Assembly: GCF_023757625.1 (NCBI RefSeq)
Contig: NZ_JALGBZ010000010.1
Coordinates: 1-50,101 of the forward strand
Length of the DNA: 50,101 bases
Reading direction: 5' to 3'
Source of the DNA: Halomonas sp. S3-1-1
GTDB lineage: Bacteria > Pseudomonadota > Gammaproteobacteria > Pseudomonadales > Halomonadaceae
A program made the translations under genes and the position numbers. Below, piece by piece: positions 36,203 through 48,078 of this stretch. The notes beneath the pieces were generated by a model, which saw nothing but the letters and a program-made list of their open reading frames with translations, was not told where the DNA came from and did no database searches. Positions within the stretch are counted from its first letter, which is position 1, and each line of letters starts with the position of its first letter.

Positions 36203-36322
36203 AAAGCACGGGTCGGATAGCCTCCGACCAATACCTGATGAATTTGCTCGGATATTAACACGACTTGCCCGTAAAACGCATTCCGGGCGCCTGTGACCCA
36301 GACTATTGATGCGGGTCGCGCA

Positions 36323-36350
36323 CAAAAAAAGCGCCCCGGTTAAGAGGCGC
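36323..36350 (-). terminator. Terminator after ihfA
   Basis: On the minus strand GCGCCTC pairs with GGGGCGC (one T-G wobble) around a 6-base loop and is followed directly by seven T residues. It ends the thrS-to-ihfA block. Confidence 0.85.
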
Positions 36351-36406
36351 CTGGAACGAACAAGGGCGCCGCGCGCGCAATGGCGCAGCGGCTCCGGCGT
36401 CGACCC

Positions 36407-36703
36407 TCAAGCGTCGGTGAAGTGCTCGACCTGCTGCTTGAGCTTCTGACCCGGGCGAAAGGTCACCACGCGGCGAGCGGAAATCGGAATCTCTTCACCG
36501 GTTTTCGGGTTTCGACCCGGCCGTTCACGCTTGTCACGCAAATCGAAGTTGCCAAAACCGGAAAGCTTCACCTGCTCGTTTTCCCGCAGGCAGGCACGAA
36601 TCTCTTCGAAAAACGTCTCTACCATGGCCTTGGCTTCGCGCTTGGACAGCGCAAGCTCGGTGTGTAGATGCTCGGCCAACTCCGCTTTGGTCAACGCCCC
36701 CAT
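36407..36703 (-). CDS. ihfA: Integration host factor alpha subunit
   Basis: The 98-residue DNA-bending protein begins [20 protein letters not shown] and carries the [21 protein letters not shown] arm. With IHF beta it binds specific sites and bends DNA sharply. It lies 56 bases after pheT, the conserved place in gammaproteobacteria. Confidence 0.97.
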   Translation of the reverse strand: MGALTKAELAEHLHTELALSKREAKAMVETFFEEIRACLRENEQVKLSGFGNFDLRDKRERPGRNPKTGEEIPISARRVVTFRPGQKLKQQVEHFTDA

Positions 36704-36759
36704 ATCGCTTCTCCTTGTCGCCCACCATTGCCAACGATGTTGCTTGCGACCTTTAAGTG

Positions 36760-39135
36760 TCAGCCGCGAAGCTGCGCATTCAACGTGGCGCTTGCCTCGG
36801 CCACAATCGAATCCACCCGCTGATTGATTTCATCATCATTTAGCGTGCGCGATGGATGCTGCCAGGTCAAGCCCAGGGCGATACTCTTCTGCCCCGGCTC
36901 CACTCCTTTACCCGTGTAGACGTCGAAAAGCTTGAGATCCTCGAGATGATCGCCGGCCTGACGGCTCACGCAGTCGAGAAGCGCCTGAACCGGCGTTTGC
37001 GCATCAAGGCTGAAGGCGAGATCGCGACGCACTTCCGGGTAGCGCGATAGCGGCGCAAAGGCGGGAATCACGCCTTCGCTCAGCGCATCCAGGCGCACCT
37101 CGAACAGTACCGCATCGACCTTGAGTCCAAGCTCAGCGCGCACTTTCGGGTGCAGCGTACCGATCCAGCCGGCGGGCTGGTCGCCGTGGAACAGCTCGGC
37201 GCACTGGCCTGGATGTAGTGCCGGATGCTCACCGGGCTCGAATCGCCAGGCGCTGTCGTCGCCCATCGCTAAAAGGCTTTCGAGATCGCCCTTGAGATCG
37301 AAGAAATCCACCGCGGTCTTGTCGCTGCTCCAGCCTTCGAGTTCCCGCGGCCCGCAGGCAAGCGCGCCCAGCATCGGGGTTTGGATGAGCGAATCGAGCT
37401 CGCCCCGGAAGACCAGCCCGGTTTCGAACAGGCGTACGCGGTGTTGCTGACGATTCAGGTTGTGCGAAAGCGCGCGCACCAGCCCCGGGAAAAGACTTGC
37501 GCGCATGACCGAGAGATCCGCCGAGATCGGGTTGGCCAGCACCGGCGAGACCGCTTCGGGCAGAAGCGTCTTTTGAAGCTCCGGCGCGACGAAGCTGTAG
37601 GTGATCGCCTCCTGATAGCCGCGCGCGACCATCTGGTTTTTAAGCGCCGACTGGGTCAGTCGAGCCTCGTTGGCCGGGCGCAGTGCTAAACGCGCCGCCG
37701 GGCGGCGAACCGGCAGGTTGTTATAGCCGTGGATGCGGGCGATCTCTTCGATCAAATCCTCTTCGATCGCGATATCGAAACGCCAGCTCGGTACCGCTAC
37801 CTGCCACTCGCCGTTGGCATACGAGCTTGTAAGCCCGAGACGGTCGAGAATATCGCTGACTTCGTCAGACGCAAGCGCCTTGGAGAGCGCTTGCTCAAGA
37901 CGAGCCTCGCGCAGCGTAATACGTCGCGCTTGTGGTAGCCCGGCCTCGCTTTGGGTTTCGCAGACCGGCCCCGCCTGGCCACCGCAGATATCGATCAAAA
38001 GCCGGGTAGCGCGCTCGATCGCCTGAGCGGTCAGCGACGGGTCGACGCCGCGCTCGAAACGGTGAGAAGCATCGGTATGAAGCCCGTAGGAGCGCGCCTG
38101 CCCTGCGACCGCCAACTGCGTGAAGTAGGCGGCCTCGAGAAACAGCGTGCGCGTGGTGGCGCTAACGCCGGAGGACTCACCGCCCATGACGCCGGCCATG
38201 GCCAGCGGACCGGTACCGTCGGCGATGACCAACGTATCCGGGCGCAGCGCGATGTCCTGTCCGTCGAGCAGCGTCAGCCGCTCGCCCTCTTGGGCCATGC
38301 GCACCTGAATGCCCTCGCTCAGGTTATCCAGATCGAAGGCGTGAAGCGGCTGGCCGAGTTCGAGCATGACGTAATTGGTGACGTCGACCGCCGGGTCGAT
38401 GCTGCGCACGCCGCTGCGGCGCAGGCGCTCGACCATCCAAAGCGGCGTCGGGCGCGTATGGTCGACGCCGTCGATCACCCGCGATACGTAGCGCGGGCAC
38501 TGCTCGACGGCGCTAACGCTGACCGGGAAGCGCTGTTCGCTGCTCGGCGCCACCGGGTCGGCACCGGGCGCCTGGACCGGCAGACGGTTGAGTACGCCGA
38601 CTTCCCGGGCCATGCCCTTGACGCTCAGGCAGTCGCCCCGGTTAGGGGTCAGGTCCACCTCGATGGTCGCGTCATCGAGCATCAGGTAGTCACGCACGCT
38701 GTCGCCGATCGGGGCGTCTTTTGGCAGTACGAAAATGCCCTCTGAGGTCTCTTCCTCGAGGCCAAGCTCCGAGGCGGAGCAGATCATGCCGAAGGACTCG
38801 ACGCCGCGAAGCTTCGCTTTTTTGATCTTGAAATCGCCGGGCAGCAAACCGCCTACCTGGGCGAAGGGCACGCGCTGGCCGACGGCCACGTTGCGCGCCC
38901 CGCAGACCACCTGTACCTCGCCGGTGCCGTCGTTGACGCGGCAAACGTTGAGCTTGTCGGCGTCCGGGTGCGGCTCCTTGGCGATGACCTCGGCGACCAC
39001 CACGCCTTCAAAGGCGGGTGCGACGGGCTCAACGGCGTCGACTTCGAGGCCCGCCATGGTGATCTGGTCGGCAAGCGCCTGGGTGTCCAACTGCGGCGAT
39101 ACCCACTCACGCAGCCACTGTTCTGAAAATTTCAT
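36760..39135 (-). CDS. pheT: Phenylalanine--tRNA ligase beta subunit
   Basis: The 791-residue subunit has an N-terminal EMAP/OB tRNA-binding domain (residues about 40-150, [14 protein letters not shown]), the B3/B4 editing region, B5 domain, and a C-terminal ferredoxin-like anticodon-binding domain (about 695-790, [16 protein letters not shown]). It works as an alpha2-beta2 complex with PheS. It follows pheS by 26 bases and precedes ihfA. Confidence 0.97.
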   Translation of the reverse strand: MKFSEQWLREWVSPQLDTQALADQITMAGLEVDAVEPVAPAFEGVVVAEVIAKEPHPDADKLNVCRVNDGTGEVQVVCGARNVAVGQRVPFAQVGGLLPGDFKIKKAKLRGVESFGMICSASELGLEEETSEGIFVLPKDAPIGDSVRDYLMLDDATIEVDLTPNRGDCLSVKGMAREVGVLNRLPVQAPGADPVAPSSEQRFPVSVSAVEQCPRYVSRVIDGVDHTRPTPLWMVERLRRSGVRSIDPAVDVTNYVMLELGQPLHAFDLDNLSEGIQVRMAQEGERLTLLDGQDIALRPDTLVIADGTGPLAMAGVMGGESSGVSATTRTLFLEAAYFTQLAVAGQARSYGLHTDASHRFERGVDPSLTAQAIERATRLLIDICGGQAGPVCETQSEAGLPQARRITLREARLEQALSKALASDEVSDILDRLGLTSSYANGEWQVAVPSWRFDIAIEEDLIEEIARIHGYNNLPVRRPAARLALRPANEARLTQSALKNQMVARGYQEAITYSFVAPELQKTLLPEAVSPVLANPISADLSVMRASLFPGLVRALSHNLNRQQHRVRLFETGLVFRGELDSLIQTPMLGALACGPRELEGWSSDKTAVDFFDLKGDLESLLAMGDDSAWRFEPGEHPALHPGQCAELFHGDQPAGWIGTLHPKVRAELGLKVDAVLFEVRLDALSEGVIPAFAPLSRYPEVRRDLAFSLDAQTPVQALLDCVSRQAGDHLEDLKLFDVYTGKGVEPGQKSIALGLTWQHPSRTLNDDEINQRVDSIVAEASATLNAQLRG

Positions 39136-39161
39136 GCTCGTTCCTGTGTCTGGCGGCGTGG

Positions 39162-40184
<1,023 letters not shown>

Positions 40185-40240
40185 TTAAACTCCGAATTAA
40201 GCGGTTTTCATCCAATAAGGCGTCGCCATAACGGGGCCTT

Positions 40241-40260
40241 ACTTGCCATTTTTTAATGGC
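40241..40260 (-). other. AT-rich hairpin upstream of pheS
   Basis: TTGCCATT and AATGGCAA pair around TTTT immediately downstream, in the minus-strand sense, of the terminator at 40261-40295. Role unknown; it could compete with or follow the terminator. Confidence 0.45.
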
Positions 40261-40295
40261 AAAAAAACAGGGGAAGAGCGGCTGCTCTTCCCCTG
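40261..40295 (-). terminator. Strong terminator between rplT and pheS
   Basis: CAGGGGAAGAGC and GCTCTTCCCCTG form a perfect 12-base-pair stem with a 4-base loop, followed by seven T residues on the minus strand. It ends the infC-rpmI-rplT transcript or works as the pheST attenuator. Confidence 0.92.
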
Positions 40296-40347
40296 CACGG
40301 GTCATAGGGACATGACCCTGGTTTCAAGCCAAAGCGGGCCTAAAACC

Positions 40348-40701
40348 TTATTGGGCAGCCTTGGCTTTTTCCACGATGGCAGCAAACGCTGCTTTTTCGT
40401 GAACCGCCAGATCCGCCAGTACCTTACGGTCGATTTCGATGCCAGCTTTCTTCAAGCCACCAACGAAACGGCTGTAGGACATGCCGTTGATGCGGGCACC
40501 GGCGTTGATACGCTGGATCCACAGGGCACGGAACTGACGCTTGCGGTTACGACGATCGCGGTACGCGTACTGGCCGGCCTTGATGACGGCCTGCTTGGCA
40601 ACGCGGAAAACGCGCGAACGAGCACCGTAGTAGCCTTTGGCCTGCTTCAGTACTTTCTTATGACGACGACGGGCGACAACGCCACGCTTGACTCGAGTCA
40701 T
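40348..40701 (-). CDS. rplT: 50S ribosomal protein L20
   Basis: The 117-residue basic protein begins [24 protein letters not shown]... and matches L20 along its length ([40 protein letters not shown]). It binds 23S rRNA early in assembly and in E. coli also represses its own operon by binding a leader structure. It lies 36 bases after rpmI with AGGAG before the ATG. Confidence 0.98.
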   Translation of the reverse strand: MTRVKRGVVARRRHKKVLKQAKGYYGARSRVFRVAKQAVIKAGQYAYRDRRNRKRQFRALWIQRINAGARINGMSYSRFVGGLKKAGIEIDRKVLADLAVHEKAAFAAIVEKAKAAQ

Positions 40702-40737
40702 GACACACTCCTGACTTTAAAAAATTCGAAAAACGAC

Positions 40738-40932
40738 TTACAGATTCGGCAGCATGCGCTGGATCAGCGGCTTGTCAGCCGAGTGAATCTGCTTCATACC
40801 GCGAAGCTGACGCTTACGCTTGGTCGATTTCTTGGTCAGGATGTGGCTACGGAAAGACTGCTTGTGCTTGAAGCCGTTAGCCGTCTTCTTGAAGCGCTTG
40901 GCAGCGCCGCTGTTGCTTTTGATTTTCGGCAT
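40738..40932 (-). CDS. rpmI: 50S ribosomal protein L35
   Basis: The 64-residue protein [20 protein letters not shown]... is a standard L35 with [20 protein letters not shown] at its centre. It lies 81 bases downstream of infC, with a perfect hairpin in the gap that may carry L20 control. Confidence 0.98.
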   Translation of the reverse strand: MPKIKSNSGAAKRFKKTANGFKHKQSFRSHILTKKSTKRKRQLRGMKQIHSADKPLIQRMLPNL

Positions 40933-40973
40933 GAGAAAAACTCCGCTCGATGTTTTTTAGAAAACCCAAGGCC

Positions 40974-40994
40974 GGTCAGCGCCAGGCGCTGACC
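40974..40994 (-). promoter_or_regulatory. Perfect hairpin in the infC-rpmI spacer, possible L20 control site
   Basis: GGTCAGCGCC and GGCGCTGACC form a 10-base-pair inverted repeat with a single central base. It lies 19 bases past the infC stop and about 40 bases before rpmI. E. coli L20 represses rpmI-rplT through structures in this same spacer; correspondence here is inferred from position. Confidence 0.45.
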
Positions 40995-41013
40995 CGTTAA
41001 ATTCGCCGTTGGA

Positions 41014-41553
41014 TCACTTCTTCTTGGGGGCAAGAATCATGATCATCTGGCGGCCTTCCATTTTCGGGAAGGATTCCACCGTACCGATCTCTTCGAGGTC
41101 AGCAGCGACCCGCTCCATCAGCTTGCGGCCGATGTCCTGGTGCGCCATTTCGCGACCGCGAAAACGCAAAGTGACCTTGCCTTTGTCACCACCTTCAAGA
41201 AAGCGAATCAGGTTTTTAAGCTTGACCTGATAATCGCCTTCGTCGGTGCCGGGCCGGAATTTAACTTCCTTGACCTGGATTTGCTTTTGCTTTTTCTTCT
41301 GAACCGCTTTTTGTTTCTTCGTTTCAAAAACAAATTTGCCGTAATCCATAATCTTGCAGACGATAGGATCGGCATTCGAAATTTGCACGAGGTCCAAACC
41401 GGCAGCTTCAGCCCGTTCCAACGCTTCGGTGGTGGGCACAACACCCAACTGCTCACCTTCTGCATCGATCAAACGGACTTCTTCTTCGGTAATACGCTCG
41501 TTCATTGGTGGGCGTTTGTCTGCTGGACGCCCGCGCGGGTTGCTTCGCTTGAT
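41014..41553 (-). CDS. infC: Translation initiation factor IF-3, non-canonical AUC start
   Basis: The protein binds the 30S subunit and checks start codons. The C-terminal domain ([21 protein letters not shown] to [14 protein letters not shown]) is standard. If started at the first ATG (41505), it would have 163 residues and lack the N-terminal basic segment. In frame upstream lies [15 protein letters not shown], preceded by ATC at 41553-41551 with AAGGAGA eight bases before it, giving 179 residues, close to 180 in E. coli. No ATG, GTG or TTG lies between the thrS stop and that site, and the ATG at 41505 lacks an SD. IF-3 discriminates against such starts, so AUC allows autorepression, as the AUU start does in E. 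coli. Confidence 0.93.
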   Translation of the reverse strand: MKRSNPRGRPADKRPPMNERITEEEVRLIDAEGEQLGVVPTTEALERAEAAGLDLVQISNADPIVCKIMDYGKFVFETKKQKAVQKKKQKQIQVKEVKFRPGTDEGDYQVKLKNLIRFLEGGDKGKVTLRFRGREMAHQDIGRKLMERVAADLEEIGTVESFPKMEGRQMIMILAPKKK

Positions 41554-41567
41554 TGCTCTGTCTCCTT
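41551..41567 (-). promoter_or_regulatory. infC: infC ribosome-binding site and AUC start codon
   Basis: AAGGAGA (41567-41561) overlaps the thrS stop codon TAA, and ATC at 41553-41551 follows at standard spacing. The strong SD paired with a rare start is the arrangement known from autoregulated infC genes. Confidence 0.8.
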
Positions 41568-43488
41568 AGGCAATTGACGATGTCGCCAGGGCTGCTCTCT
41601 CGGCACTTGCGCGTTCGATGAAGTCATCGACGGTCATGGTGCCGAGGTTTTCGCCGCTGCGAGTTCGCACGGCCACTGAGTCAGCTTCGACTTCCTTATC
41701 TCCGACCACAAGAAGATAGGGAATTTTCTGTAACGTATGCTCACGGATTTTAAAGCCGATCTTCTCGTTCCTCAAGTCTGCCTTGACGCGAAGACCGCTT
41801 TTTTGCAAGCGTTTCTCCAATTCCAGCGCATAATCACGCTGCGAATCGGTGATATTCATGATCACCACTTGCTCGGGTGCCAGCCATAATGGCATAGCGC
41901 CGGCATAATGTTCAATCAGGATACCGATGAAGCGCTCCATGGAGCCGACGATCGCCCGGTGCAGCATGACCGGCGCCTTGCGCTCGCCGCCTTCGGTCAC
42001 GTACTGCGCGCCAAGGCGTTCGGGCATCATGAAATCAACCTGCATGGTGCCGACCTGCCATTCGCGGCCCAAGCAGTCCTTCATGTGATACTCGATCTTG
42101 GGGCCATAGAACGCGCCTTCGCCGGGAAGTTCCTGCCACTCGACGTCGCAGGCCTTTAAAGCACCGCGCAGCGCGTCTTCGGCACGGTCCCACACCTCGT
42201 CGCTACCGATGCGTTTTTCCGGGCGCAGCGCGATCTTGATCGCGATATCCTCGAAACCGAAGTCCTGGTACACCTTCAGCGCCTGACGGTGAAAGCTCGT
42301 GACTTCCGGCTCGACCTGCTCTTCGGTGCAGAAGACATGGCCATCGTCCTGGGTAAAGGCTCGCACGCGCATGATGCCGTGCAGCGCGCCGGAGGGCTCG
42401 TTGCGGTGACAGCCGCCGAACTCGCCAAAGCGCACCGGAAGCTCGCGGTAGCTTCGAAGGCCCGAGTTGAACACCTGGACGTGGCCCGGGCAGTTCATCG
42501 GCTTAAGCGCGTACTCGTGCTTTTCCGATTCGGTGAAGAACATGCCATCGGCGTAGTTGTCCCAGTGGCCGGACTTTTTCCACAGCGACACGTCCATGAC
42601 CTGCGGGCAGCGAATCTCCTGGTAGCCGCCCTCTTTATAGACGCCGCGCATGTACTGCTCGACCTGCTGCCACAGCGCCCAGCCGTTGGGGTGCCAGAAC
42701 ACCATGCCCGGCGCCTCTTCCTGCATGTGGAAGAGATCGAGCTTGCGCGCCAGCTTGCGGTGGTCGCGCTTTTCCGCCTCTTCCAAGCGCTTCAAGTACG
42801 CTTTGAGCTGCTTTTTGTCGCCCCAGGCCGTGCCGTAGATGCGCGTGAGCATGGCGTTGGAGGCGTCTGCACGCCAGTAGGCACCGGCCAGCTTGGTCAG
42901 TTTGAACGCTTTTAGATGACGCGTGTTGGGCACGTGCGGGCCCCGGCACATGTCCGTGTACTCTTCGTGGTGGTACAGGCGGATGGCCGCGCCGTCCGGG
43001 ATCTCGCGCACGATCTCCTGCTTGTAGGGCTCGTCGCGAGCAACGAAGGTTGCCAGCGCCTGGTCACGGTCGACGTATTCGCGAACGACATCGTACTCGG
43101 TGTCGATCAGCGCCTGCATGCGCTTCTCGATCGCGTCCAGATCGTCCGGCGTGACCGAGCGGCCAAAGTCGATATCGTAATAAAAGCCGTTTTCGATCAC
43201 CGGGCCGATCGCCATTTTGGCGTCGGGGTAGAGCTGCTTTACCGCATGCCCAATCAGGTGCGCGCTGGAGTGGCGAATGATGTCGACGCCTTCCGGGTCG
43301 CGGGCGGTGATGATCGCGACCTCGGCGTCGTGCTCGATCATGTCGGCCGCATCGACCAGCACACCGTCGATCTTTCCGGCCACGCACGCCTTGGCCAAAC
43401 CAGGGCCAATGGACTCGGCGAAAGCCATGATGGAAAGCGGTTCGTCAAACGTACGTTGGCTGCCGTCGGGCAGTGTAACTATGGGCAT
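41566..43488 (-). CDS. thrS: Threonine--tRNA ligase
   Basis: The 640-residue class II synthetase has an N-terminal TGS domain (residues 1-62), the editing domain with [10 protein letters not shown] (His73, His77), the catalytic core (motif 2 around [19 protein letters not shown]) and the C-terminal anticodon-binding domain. ATG at 43488 follows AAGGA and gives the usual [10 protein letters not shown] start; a 28-codon upstream extension overlaps the leader hairpin and is rejected. The leader contains a tRNA-Thr anticodon-arm mimic, so autorepression by ThrRS is likely. Its stop codon overlaps the infC SD. Confidence 0.97.
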   Translation of the reverse strand: MPIVTLPDGSQRTFDEPLSIMAFAESIGPGLAKACVAGKIDGVLVDAADMIEHDAEVAIITARDPEGVDIIRHSSAHLIGHAVKQLYPDAKMAIGPVIENGFYYDIDFGRSVTPDDLDAIEKRMQALIDTEYDVVREYVDRDQALATFVARDEPYKQEIVREIPDGAAIRLYHHEEYTDMCRGPHVPNTRHLKAFKLTKLAGAYWRADASNAMLTRIYGTAWGDKKQLKAYLKRLEEAEKRDHRKLARKLDLFHMQEEAPGMVFWHPNGWALWQQVEQYMRGVYKEGGYQEIRCPQVMDVSLWKKSGHWDNYADGMFFTESEKHEYALKPMNCPGHVQVFNSGLRSYRELPVRFGEFGGCHRNEPSGALHGIMRVRAFTQDDGHVFCTEEQVEPEVTSFHRQALKVYQDFGFEDIAIKIALRPEKRIGSDEVWDRAEDALRGALKACDVEWQELPGEGAFYGPKIEYHMKDCLGREWQVGTMQVDFMMPERLGAQYVTEGGERKAPVMLHRAIVGSMERFIGILIEHYAGAMPLWLAPEQVVIMNITDSQRDYALELEKRLQKSGLRVKADLRNEKIGFKIREHTLQKIPYLLVVGDKEVEADSVAVRTRSGENLGTMTVDDFIERASAERAALATSSIA

Positions 43489-43511
43489 TCGGGTGTTCCT
43501 TGAGCGCAGTG

Positions 43512-43532
43512 GTGATCCATACCAGGGATCAC
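43512..43532 (-). promoter_or_regulatory. thrS: tRNA-Thr anticodon-arm mimic in the thrS leader
   Basis: On the mRNA, GUGAUCC pairs with GGAUCAC and encloses a 7-base loop CUGGUAU. Read as a tRNA loop, position 33 is U, positions 34-36 are GGU (a Thr anticodon) and 37 is A. It lies about ten bases upstream of the SD AAGGA and 23 bases from the start codon, where bound ThrRS would block ribosomes, as in the E. coli thrS operator. Confidence 0.72.
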
Positions 43533-43570
43533 ATATCGCTATCAATGGCTTGAGGGTTCGTTTCAAACGC

Positions 43571-43600
43571 AAAAGCGCCTGCCCACTGACGGGCAGGCGC
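43571..43600 (-). terminator. Terminator after the nrd-NUDIX operon
   Basis: GCGCCTGCCC and GGGCAGGCGC form a perfect 10-base-pair stem around a 6-base loop, with tail TTTTGCGTTT on the minus strand. It separates the NUDIX gene from the thrS promoter region. Confidence 0.8.
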
Positions 43601-43679
43601 GTAGACTAGCAGACTTTCAAGCCACGAGACACCGGCGCCCGGCTTGCCCCGCAGGGCCAAAACCAGTGTCAAGAACGCT

Positions 43680-44120
43680 TCAGCCGCAGTGCGCCAGCGC
43701 CAGAACGTGCTCACGAGTCAGCGGTGCGAGCGCAAGTGCCTGGGCGCTGTGCGGCGTGACCCACACCGCCTCGGCGATCTCCGCCGCCGCCTCGACGTGC
43801 TCATCAAGGTCCAGACGAAAAAGCTCGGTATCGATCAGCGTATCCGGCTCGTTGGCGGCCTCGATTTTGAGGCGCGCCATGTACTCGAGACGCTCAGACG
43901 CCACGACGACGCCAAGCTCCTCTTCGAGCTCGCGAACCAGCGCCTGGCGGGCGGGCTCGTTGGGTTCGATCTTACCGCCGGGCTGCATGAAGAAGCGGCT
44001 CCCCCGCTTTCGCACCAGCAAAAGCTCGCCCACGGCGTTGATGACCAGCGCCGCGGCGATGTGCAGCGTATGTGCGGGCGCCCCGGTGGGCGCTCCCGCT
44101 GAAACGACGCTATCGCTCAT
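43680..44120 (-). CDS. NUDIX hydrolase
   Basis: The 146-residue protein contains a complete Nudix box, GGKIEPNEPARQALVREL followed by EEELG (residues 48-70), with the metal-binding Glu residues intact. Nudix enzymes hydrolyse nucleoside diphosphates linked to another group. It starts 9 bases after the nrdF stop, so it belongs to the nrdHIEF operon; cleaning of damaged dNTPs is a plausible role, but the substrate is unknown. The terminator follows it. Confidence 0.92.
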   Translation of the reverse strand: MSDSVVSAGAPTGAPAHTLHIAAALVINAVGELLLVRKRGSRFFMQPGGKIEPNEPARQALVRELEEELGVVVASERLEYMARLKIEAANEPDTLIDTELFRLDLDEHVEAAAEIAEAVWVTPHSAQALALAPLTREHVLALAHCG

Positions 44121-44129
44121 GCGACGGCC

Positions 44130-45125
<996 letters not shown>

Positions 45126-47309
45126 TTACAGCGTGCAGGAAACACAGCCTTCAACTTCGGTGCCTTCCAGCGCGCTTTGACGCAGACGAATGTAGTAAAG
45201 CGTTTTAATGCCCTTGCGCCACGCGTGGATCTGCGCCTTGTTGATGTCGCGCGTCGTGGCGGTATCCGGGAAGAACAGCGTCAGCGACAGGCCCTGATCG
45301 ACGTGTTTGGACGCCTCGGCGTAGGTGTCGATGATCTTCTCGGGGCCGATCTCGTAGGCGTCCTGGAAGTAGTCGAAGTTCTCTTCGTTCAAGAAAGGCG
45401 CCGGGTAGTAGACGCGGCCGAGCTTGCCTTCCTTGCGAATCTCGATCTTCGCCGCCACCGGGTGAATGCTCGAGGTGGAGTGGTTGATATACGAGATCGA
45501 ACCGGTCGGCGGTACGGCCTGCAGGTTACGGTTGTAAAGGCCGTGAGCCATGACCGACTTTTTCAACTGCTCCCAGTCGCCCTGGGTCGGAAGCGCGATG
45601 CCGCTGCGCTCGAAGAGTCCGCGCACCTTTTCGGTCTTCGGCAGCCACGCATCATCAGTGTACTTGTCGAAGAAGGTGCCCGAAGCGTAGGTGGAGTCGG
45701 CAAAGCCCGCGAAGGTGTCGCCATGCTCGATCGCCAGCTGATTCGACGCGCGAATGGCGTGAAACGCTACGCAGTAGAAGTAGAGATTGGTGAAATCCAG
45801 CCCCTCTTCCGAGCCGTAATAGATGTGCTCGCGAGCCAAAAAGCCGTGCAGGTTCATCTGGCCAAGGCCGATGGCGCGTGACTTGGCGTTTCCTTCGGCG
45901 ATCGAGGGCACGCTCTTTAGGTTGCTCATCTCGGAGACGGCGGTCAGGCCACGAATGGCGATGTCTACGCTGGTGCCGATATCGCCGGAATCCATCACCT
46001 TGGCGATGTTCATCGAGCCCAAGTTGCAGGAGATGTCCTGACCGATCTTGCTGTAGTTCAGGCTTTCATCATACTCGGTCGGCGTGTTGACCTGCAGAAT
46101 CTCCGAGCACAGGTTGCTCATGTTGATGCGCCCGGCGATCGGATTGGCCCGGTTCACCGTGTCTTCGAACATTATGTAGGGGTAGCCGGACTCGAACTGA
46201 AGCTCAGCAAGCGTCTGGAAGAAGGCGCGCGCGTTGATCTTCTGCTTGCGAATGCGCGCGTCCGCGACCATCTCGTGGTAGTGCTCGCTGACGCTGATAT
46301 CGCCAAACGGCTTGCCGTAGACCCGCTCCACATCATAAGGCGAGAACAGATACATGTCGTCGTTGCGCTTGGCGAGCTCAAACGTGATATCCGGAATGGT
46401 CACGCCAAGCGAGAGCGTCTTGATACGGATTTTCTCGTCGGCATTTTCGCGCTTGGTATCCAGAAAGCGCAGAATATCCGGGTGGTGGGCGTTCAAGTAG
46501 ACCGCCCCCGCGCCCTGGCGCGCGCCGAGCTGGTTGGCGTAGGAGAAGGCATCTTCCAAAAGCTTCATGATCGGAATGATGCCGGAGGACTGGTTCTCGA
46601 TGCGCTTGATCGGTGCGCCGGACTCACGAATGTTGCTCAGCAAGAACGCCACGCCGCCGCCGCGCTTGGAGAGCTGCAACGCCGAGTTGATCGAGCGGCC
46701 GATCGACTCCATGTTGTCTTCGATACGCAGCAAAAAGCACGATACCAGCTCACCGCGCTGCTGCTTGCCGCAGTTCAAAAACGTCGGTGTGGCCGGCTGG
46801 AAGCGCCCGCTGATGATCTCGTCGACCAGCGATTTGGCAAGCTGCTCGTCACCGCGGGCAAGCGTTAGCGCCACCATGCATACGCGGTCTTCGTAACGCT
46901 CGAGATAGCGCTTGCCATCGAAGGTTTTCAGCGTATAGCTGGTGTAGTACTTGAACGCGCCCAGAAAGCTTGGGAAACGAAATTTGTAGGCGTAGGCCTG
47001 CTCGAACAGCGCCTTGACGAAAGCCGGCGCGTACTGGTTGAGCACTTCGGCTTCGTAGTAGCCCTCTTCTACCAGGTAGTCGAGCTTCTCTTCCAGCGAG
47101 TGGAAAAAAACCGTGTTTTGATTGACGTGCTGCAGAAAGTACTGGCGCGCCGCCTCGCGGTCCTTGTCGAGCTGAAGCTCGCCGTTGGCACCGTAAAGAT
47201 TCAGCATCGCGTTCAGCGCGTGATAGTCCAGCGTACGCGTCTGGCTCGCTTCTGCCGCCGGTTTTTTCGTTTCAGGCACGTTGGTAGTGGCTACGTTTGT
47301 CGTTTCCAA
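45126..47309 (-). CDS. nrdE: Ribonucleotide reductase class Ib alpha subunit
   Basis: The 727-residue catalytic subunit reduces ribonucleoside diphosphates. It has the active-site region [19 protein letters not shown], the Tyr pair near the C terminus and a redox-active CVSC tail (EGCVSCTL). It lacks the N-terminal ATP-cone of class Ia NrdA, as expected for class Ib. The start appears to be TTG at 47309, with AAAGGAG 11 bases upstream and 19 bases of overlap with nrdI; the N terminus (about 25 Thr/Ala/Glu-rich residues) is slightly longer than usual, so a GTG a little downstream is possible. Confidence 0.94.
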   Translation of the reverse strand: METTNVATTNVPETKKPAAEASQTRTLDYHALNAMLNLYGANGELQLDKDREAARQYFLQHVNQNTVFFHSLEEKLDYLVEEGYYEAEVLNQYAPAFVKALFEQAYAYKFRFPSFLGAFKYYTSYTLKTFDGKRYLERYEDRVCMVALTLARGDEQLAKSLVDEIISGRFQPATPTFLNCGKQQRGELVSCFLLRIEDNMESIGRSINSALQLSKRGGGVAFLLSNIRESGAPIKRIENQSSGIIPIMKLLEDAFSYANQLGARQGAGAVYLNAHHPDILRFLDTKRENADEKIRIKTLSLGVTIPDITFELAKRNDDMYLFSPYDVERVYGKPFGDISVSEHYHEMVADARIRKQKINARAFFQTLAELQFESGYPYIMFEDTVNRANPIAGRINMSNLCSEILQVNTPTEYDESLNYSKIGQDISCNLGSMNIAKVMDSGDIGTSVDIAIRGLTAVSEMSNLKSVPSIAEGNAKSRAIGLGQMNLHGFLAREHIYYGSEEGLDFTNLYFYCVAFHAIRASNQLAIEHGDTFAGFADSTYASGTFFDKYTDDAWLPKTEKVRGLFERSGIALPTQGDWEQLKKSVMAHGLYNRNLQAVPPTGSISYINHSTSSIHPVAAKIEIRKEGKLGRVYYPAPFLNEENFDYFQDAYEIGPEKIIDTYAEASKHVDQGLSLTLFFPDTATTRDINKAQIHAWRKGIKTLYYIRLRQSALEGTEVEGCVSCTL

Positions 47310-47722
47310 AACTCTTCTACTCCTTTGCGAACCCTGGCGACGTCATCGTCAGTGCCCAAAAGCTCAAATCGATAAAGCAGCGGCACTTGGCACTTCTGAG
47401 CGACGATGCGCCCCGCCAGCCCGTAAGCCTCGCCAAAATTGGTATTGCCAGCGGCAATGACGCCTCGGATGAGGCGCCGGTTATGCTCATCGTTCAAAAA
47501 GCGGATCACCGGACCCGGTACCGCCCCTTGCGTACCGCCCCCACCATACGTTGGGGTAATGAGCACGTAAGGCGTGTCGATATGAGGGACCGGGTCGTTG
47601 CGGTTGATCGGCAGCCGGTGCGCCGTCAGTCCCAGCTTTTCCACGAAACGATGGGTGTTGCCTGACCGGGTGGAAAAATACACCAGCGTGCCAGCCAACG
47701 GTGCGTGAGCGTCCGTCAGCAT
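47291..47722 (-). CDS. nrdI: Flavodoxin-like NrdI
   Basis: The 143-residue protein begins with an FMN-binding loop, [19 protein letters not shown], followed by LITPTYGGG and [18 protein letters not shown], all typical of NrdI. NrdI supplies superoxide or another oxidant to assemble the Mn2-Tyr cofactor of NrdF. It lies 9 bases after nrdH and overlaps nrdE. Confidence 0.95.
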   Translation of the reverse strand: MLTDAHAPLAGTLVYFSTRSGNTHRFVEKLGLTAHRLPINRNDPVPHIDTPYVLITPTYGGGGTQGAVPGPVIRFLNDEHNRRLIRGVIAAGNTNFGEAYGLAGRIVAQKCQVPLLYRFELLGTDDDVARVRKGVEEFWKRQT

Positions 47723-47731
47723 GGCACGAAA

Positions 47732-47953
47732 TTAAGCCAGTGCCTGGATGCGATCCGGACGAAAGCCCGACCAGTGATCGTCACCGGCCACGACCACGGG
47801 CAGCTGGCGATAGCCCAGCGCCTCGACTTCCTGCTGGGCGCCATCTTCGGCGGTGATATCGATCACGGTGTACTCGATTCCCTGCTTGTCCATCGCGCGG
47901 TAAGTGGCGGTGCACTGAACGCAGGCGGGCTTGCTGTAAATCTGGATGGCCAT
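47732..47953 (-). CDS. nrdH: Glutaredoxin-like NrdH
   Basis: The 73-residue redoxin has the CVQC active site (Cys11, Cys14) and the NrdH signature WSGFRPDRI near the C terminus. It behaves like a thioredoxin-reduced electron donor to NrdE. It is the first gene of the nrdHIEF-NUDIX operon, with AAAAGGA upstream. The NrdR-box-like pair lies about 80 to 125 bases upstream. Confidence 0.95.
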   Translation of the reverse strand: MAIQIYSKPACVQCTATYRAMDKQGIEYTVIDITAEDGAQQEVEALGYRQLPVVVAGDDHWSGFRPDRIQALA

Positions 47954-48031
47954 GGCTATTTTTTCCTTTTCATAGCGGCGTTTTTGGGCTAGAGCACCGG
48001 TTGTGCCCGACCCCCTCTAAACAGACTACGC

Positions 48032-48078
48032 ATACTATATATAGACCACCACAAAATCAATTCAAGCATATATGGTAT
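48032..48078 (-). promoter_or_regulatory. NrdR-box-like pair over the nrdH promoter
   Basis: Site 1 (48032-48047) has the core CTATATATAG, as in the NrdR consensus. Site 2 (48063-48078) has GCATATATGG. Their centres are 31 bases apart, three helical turns, the usual NrdR spacing. The pair overlaps a plausible minus-strand promoter (TTGAAT, 16 bases, TATATA). NrdR represses ribonucleotide reductase genes when dATP is abundant. Confidence 0.7.
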
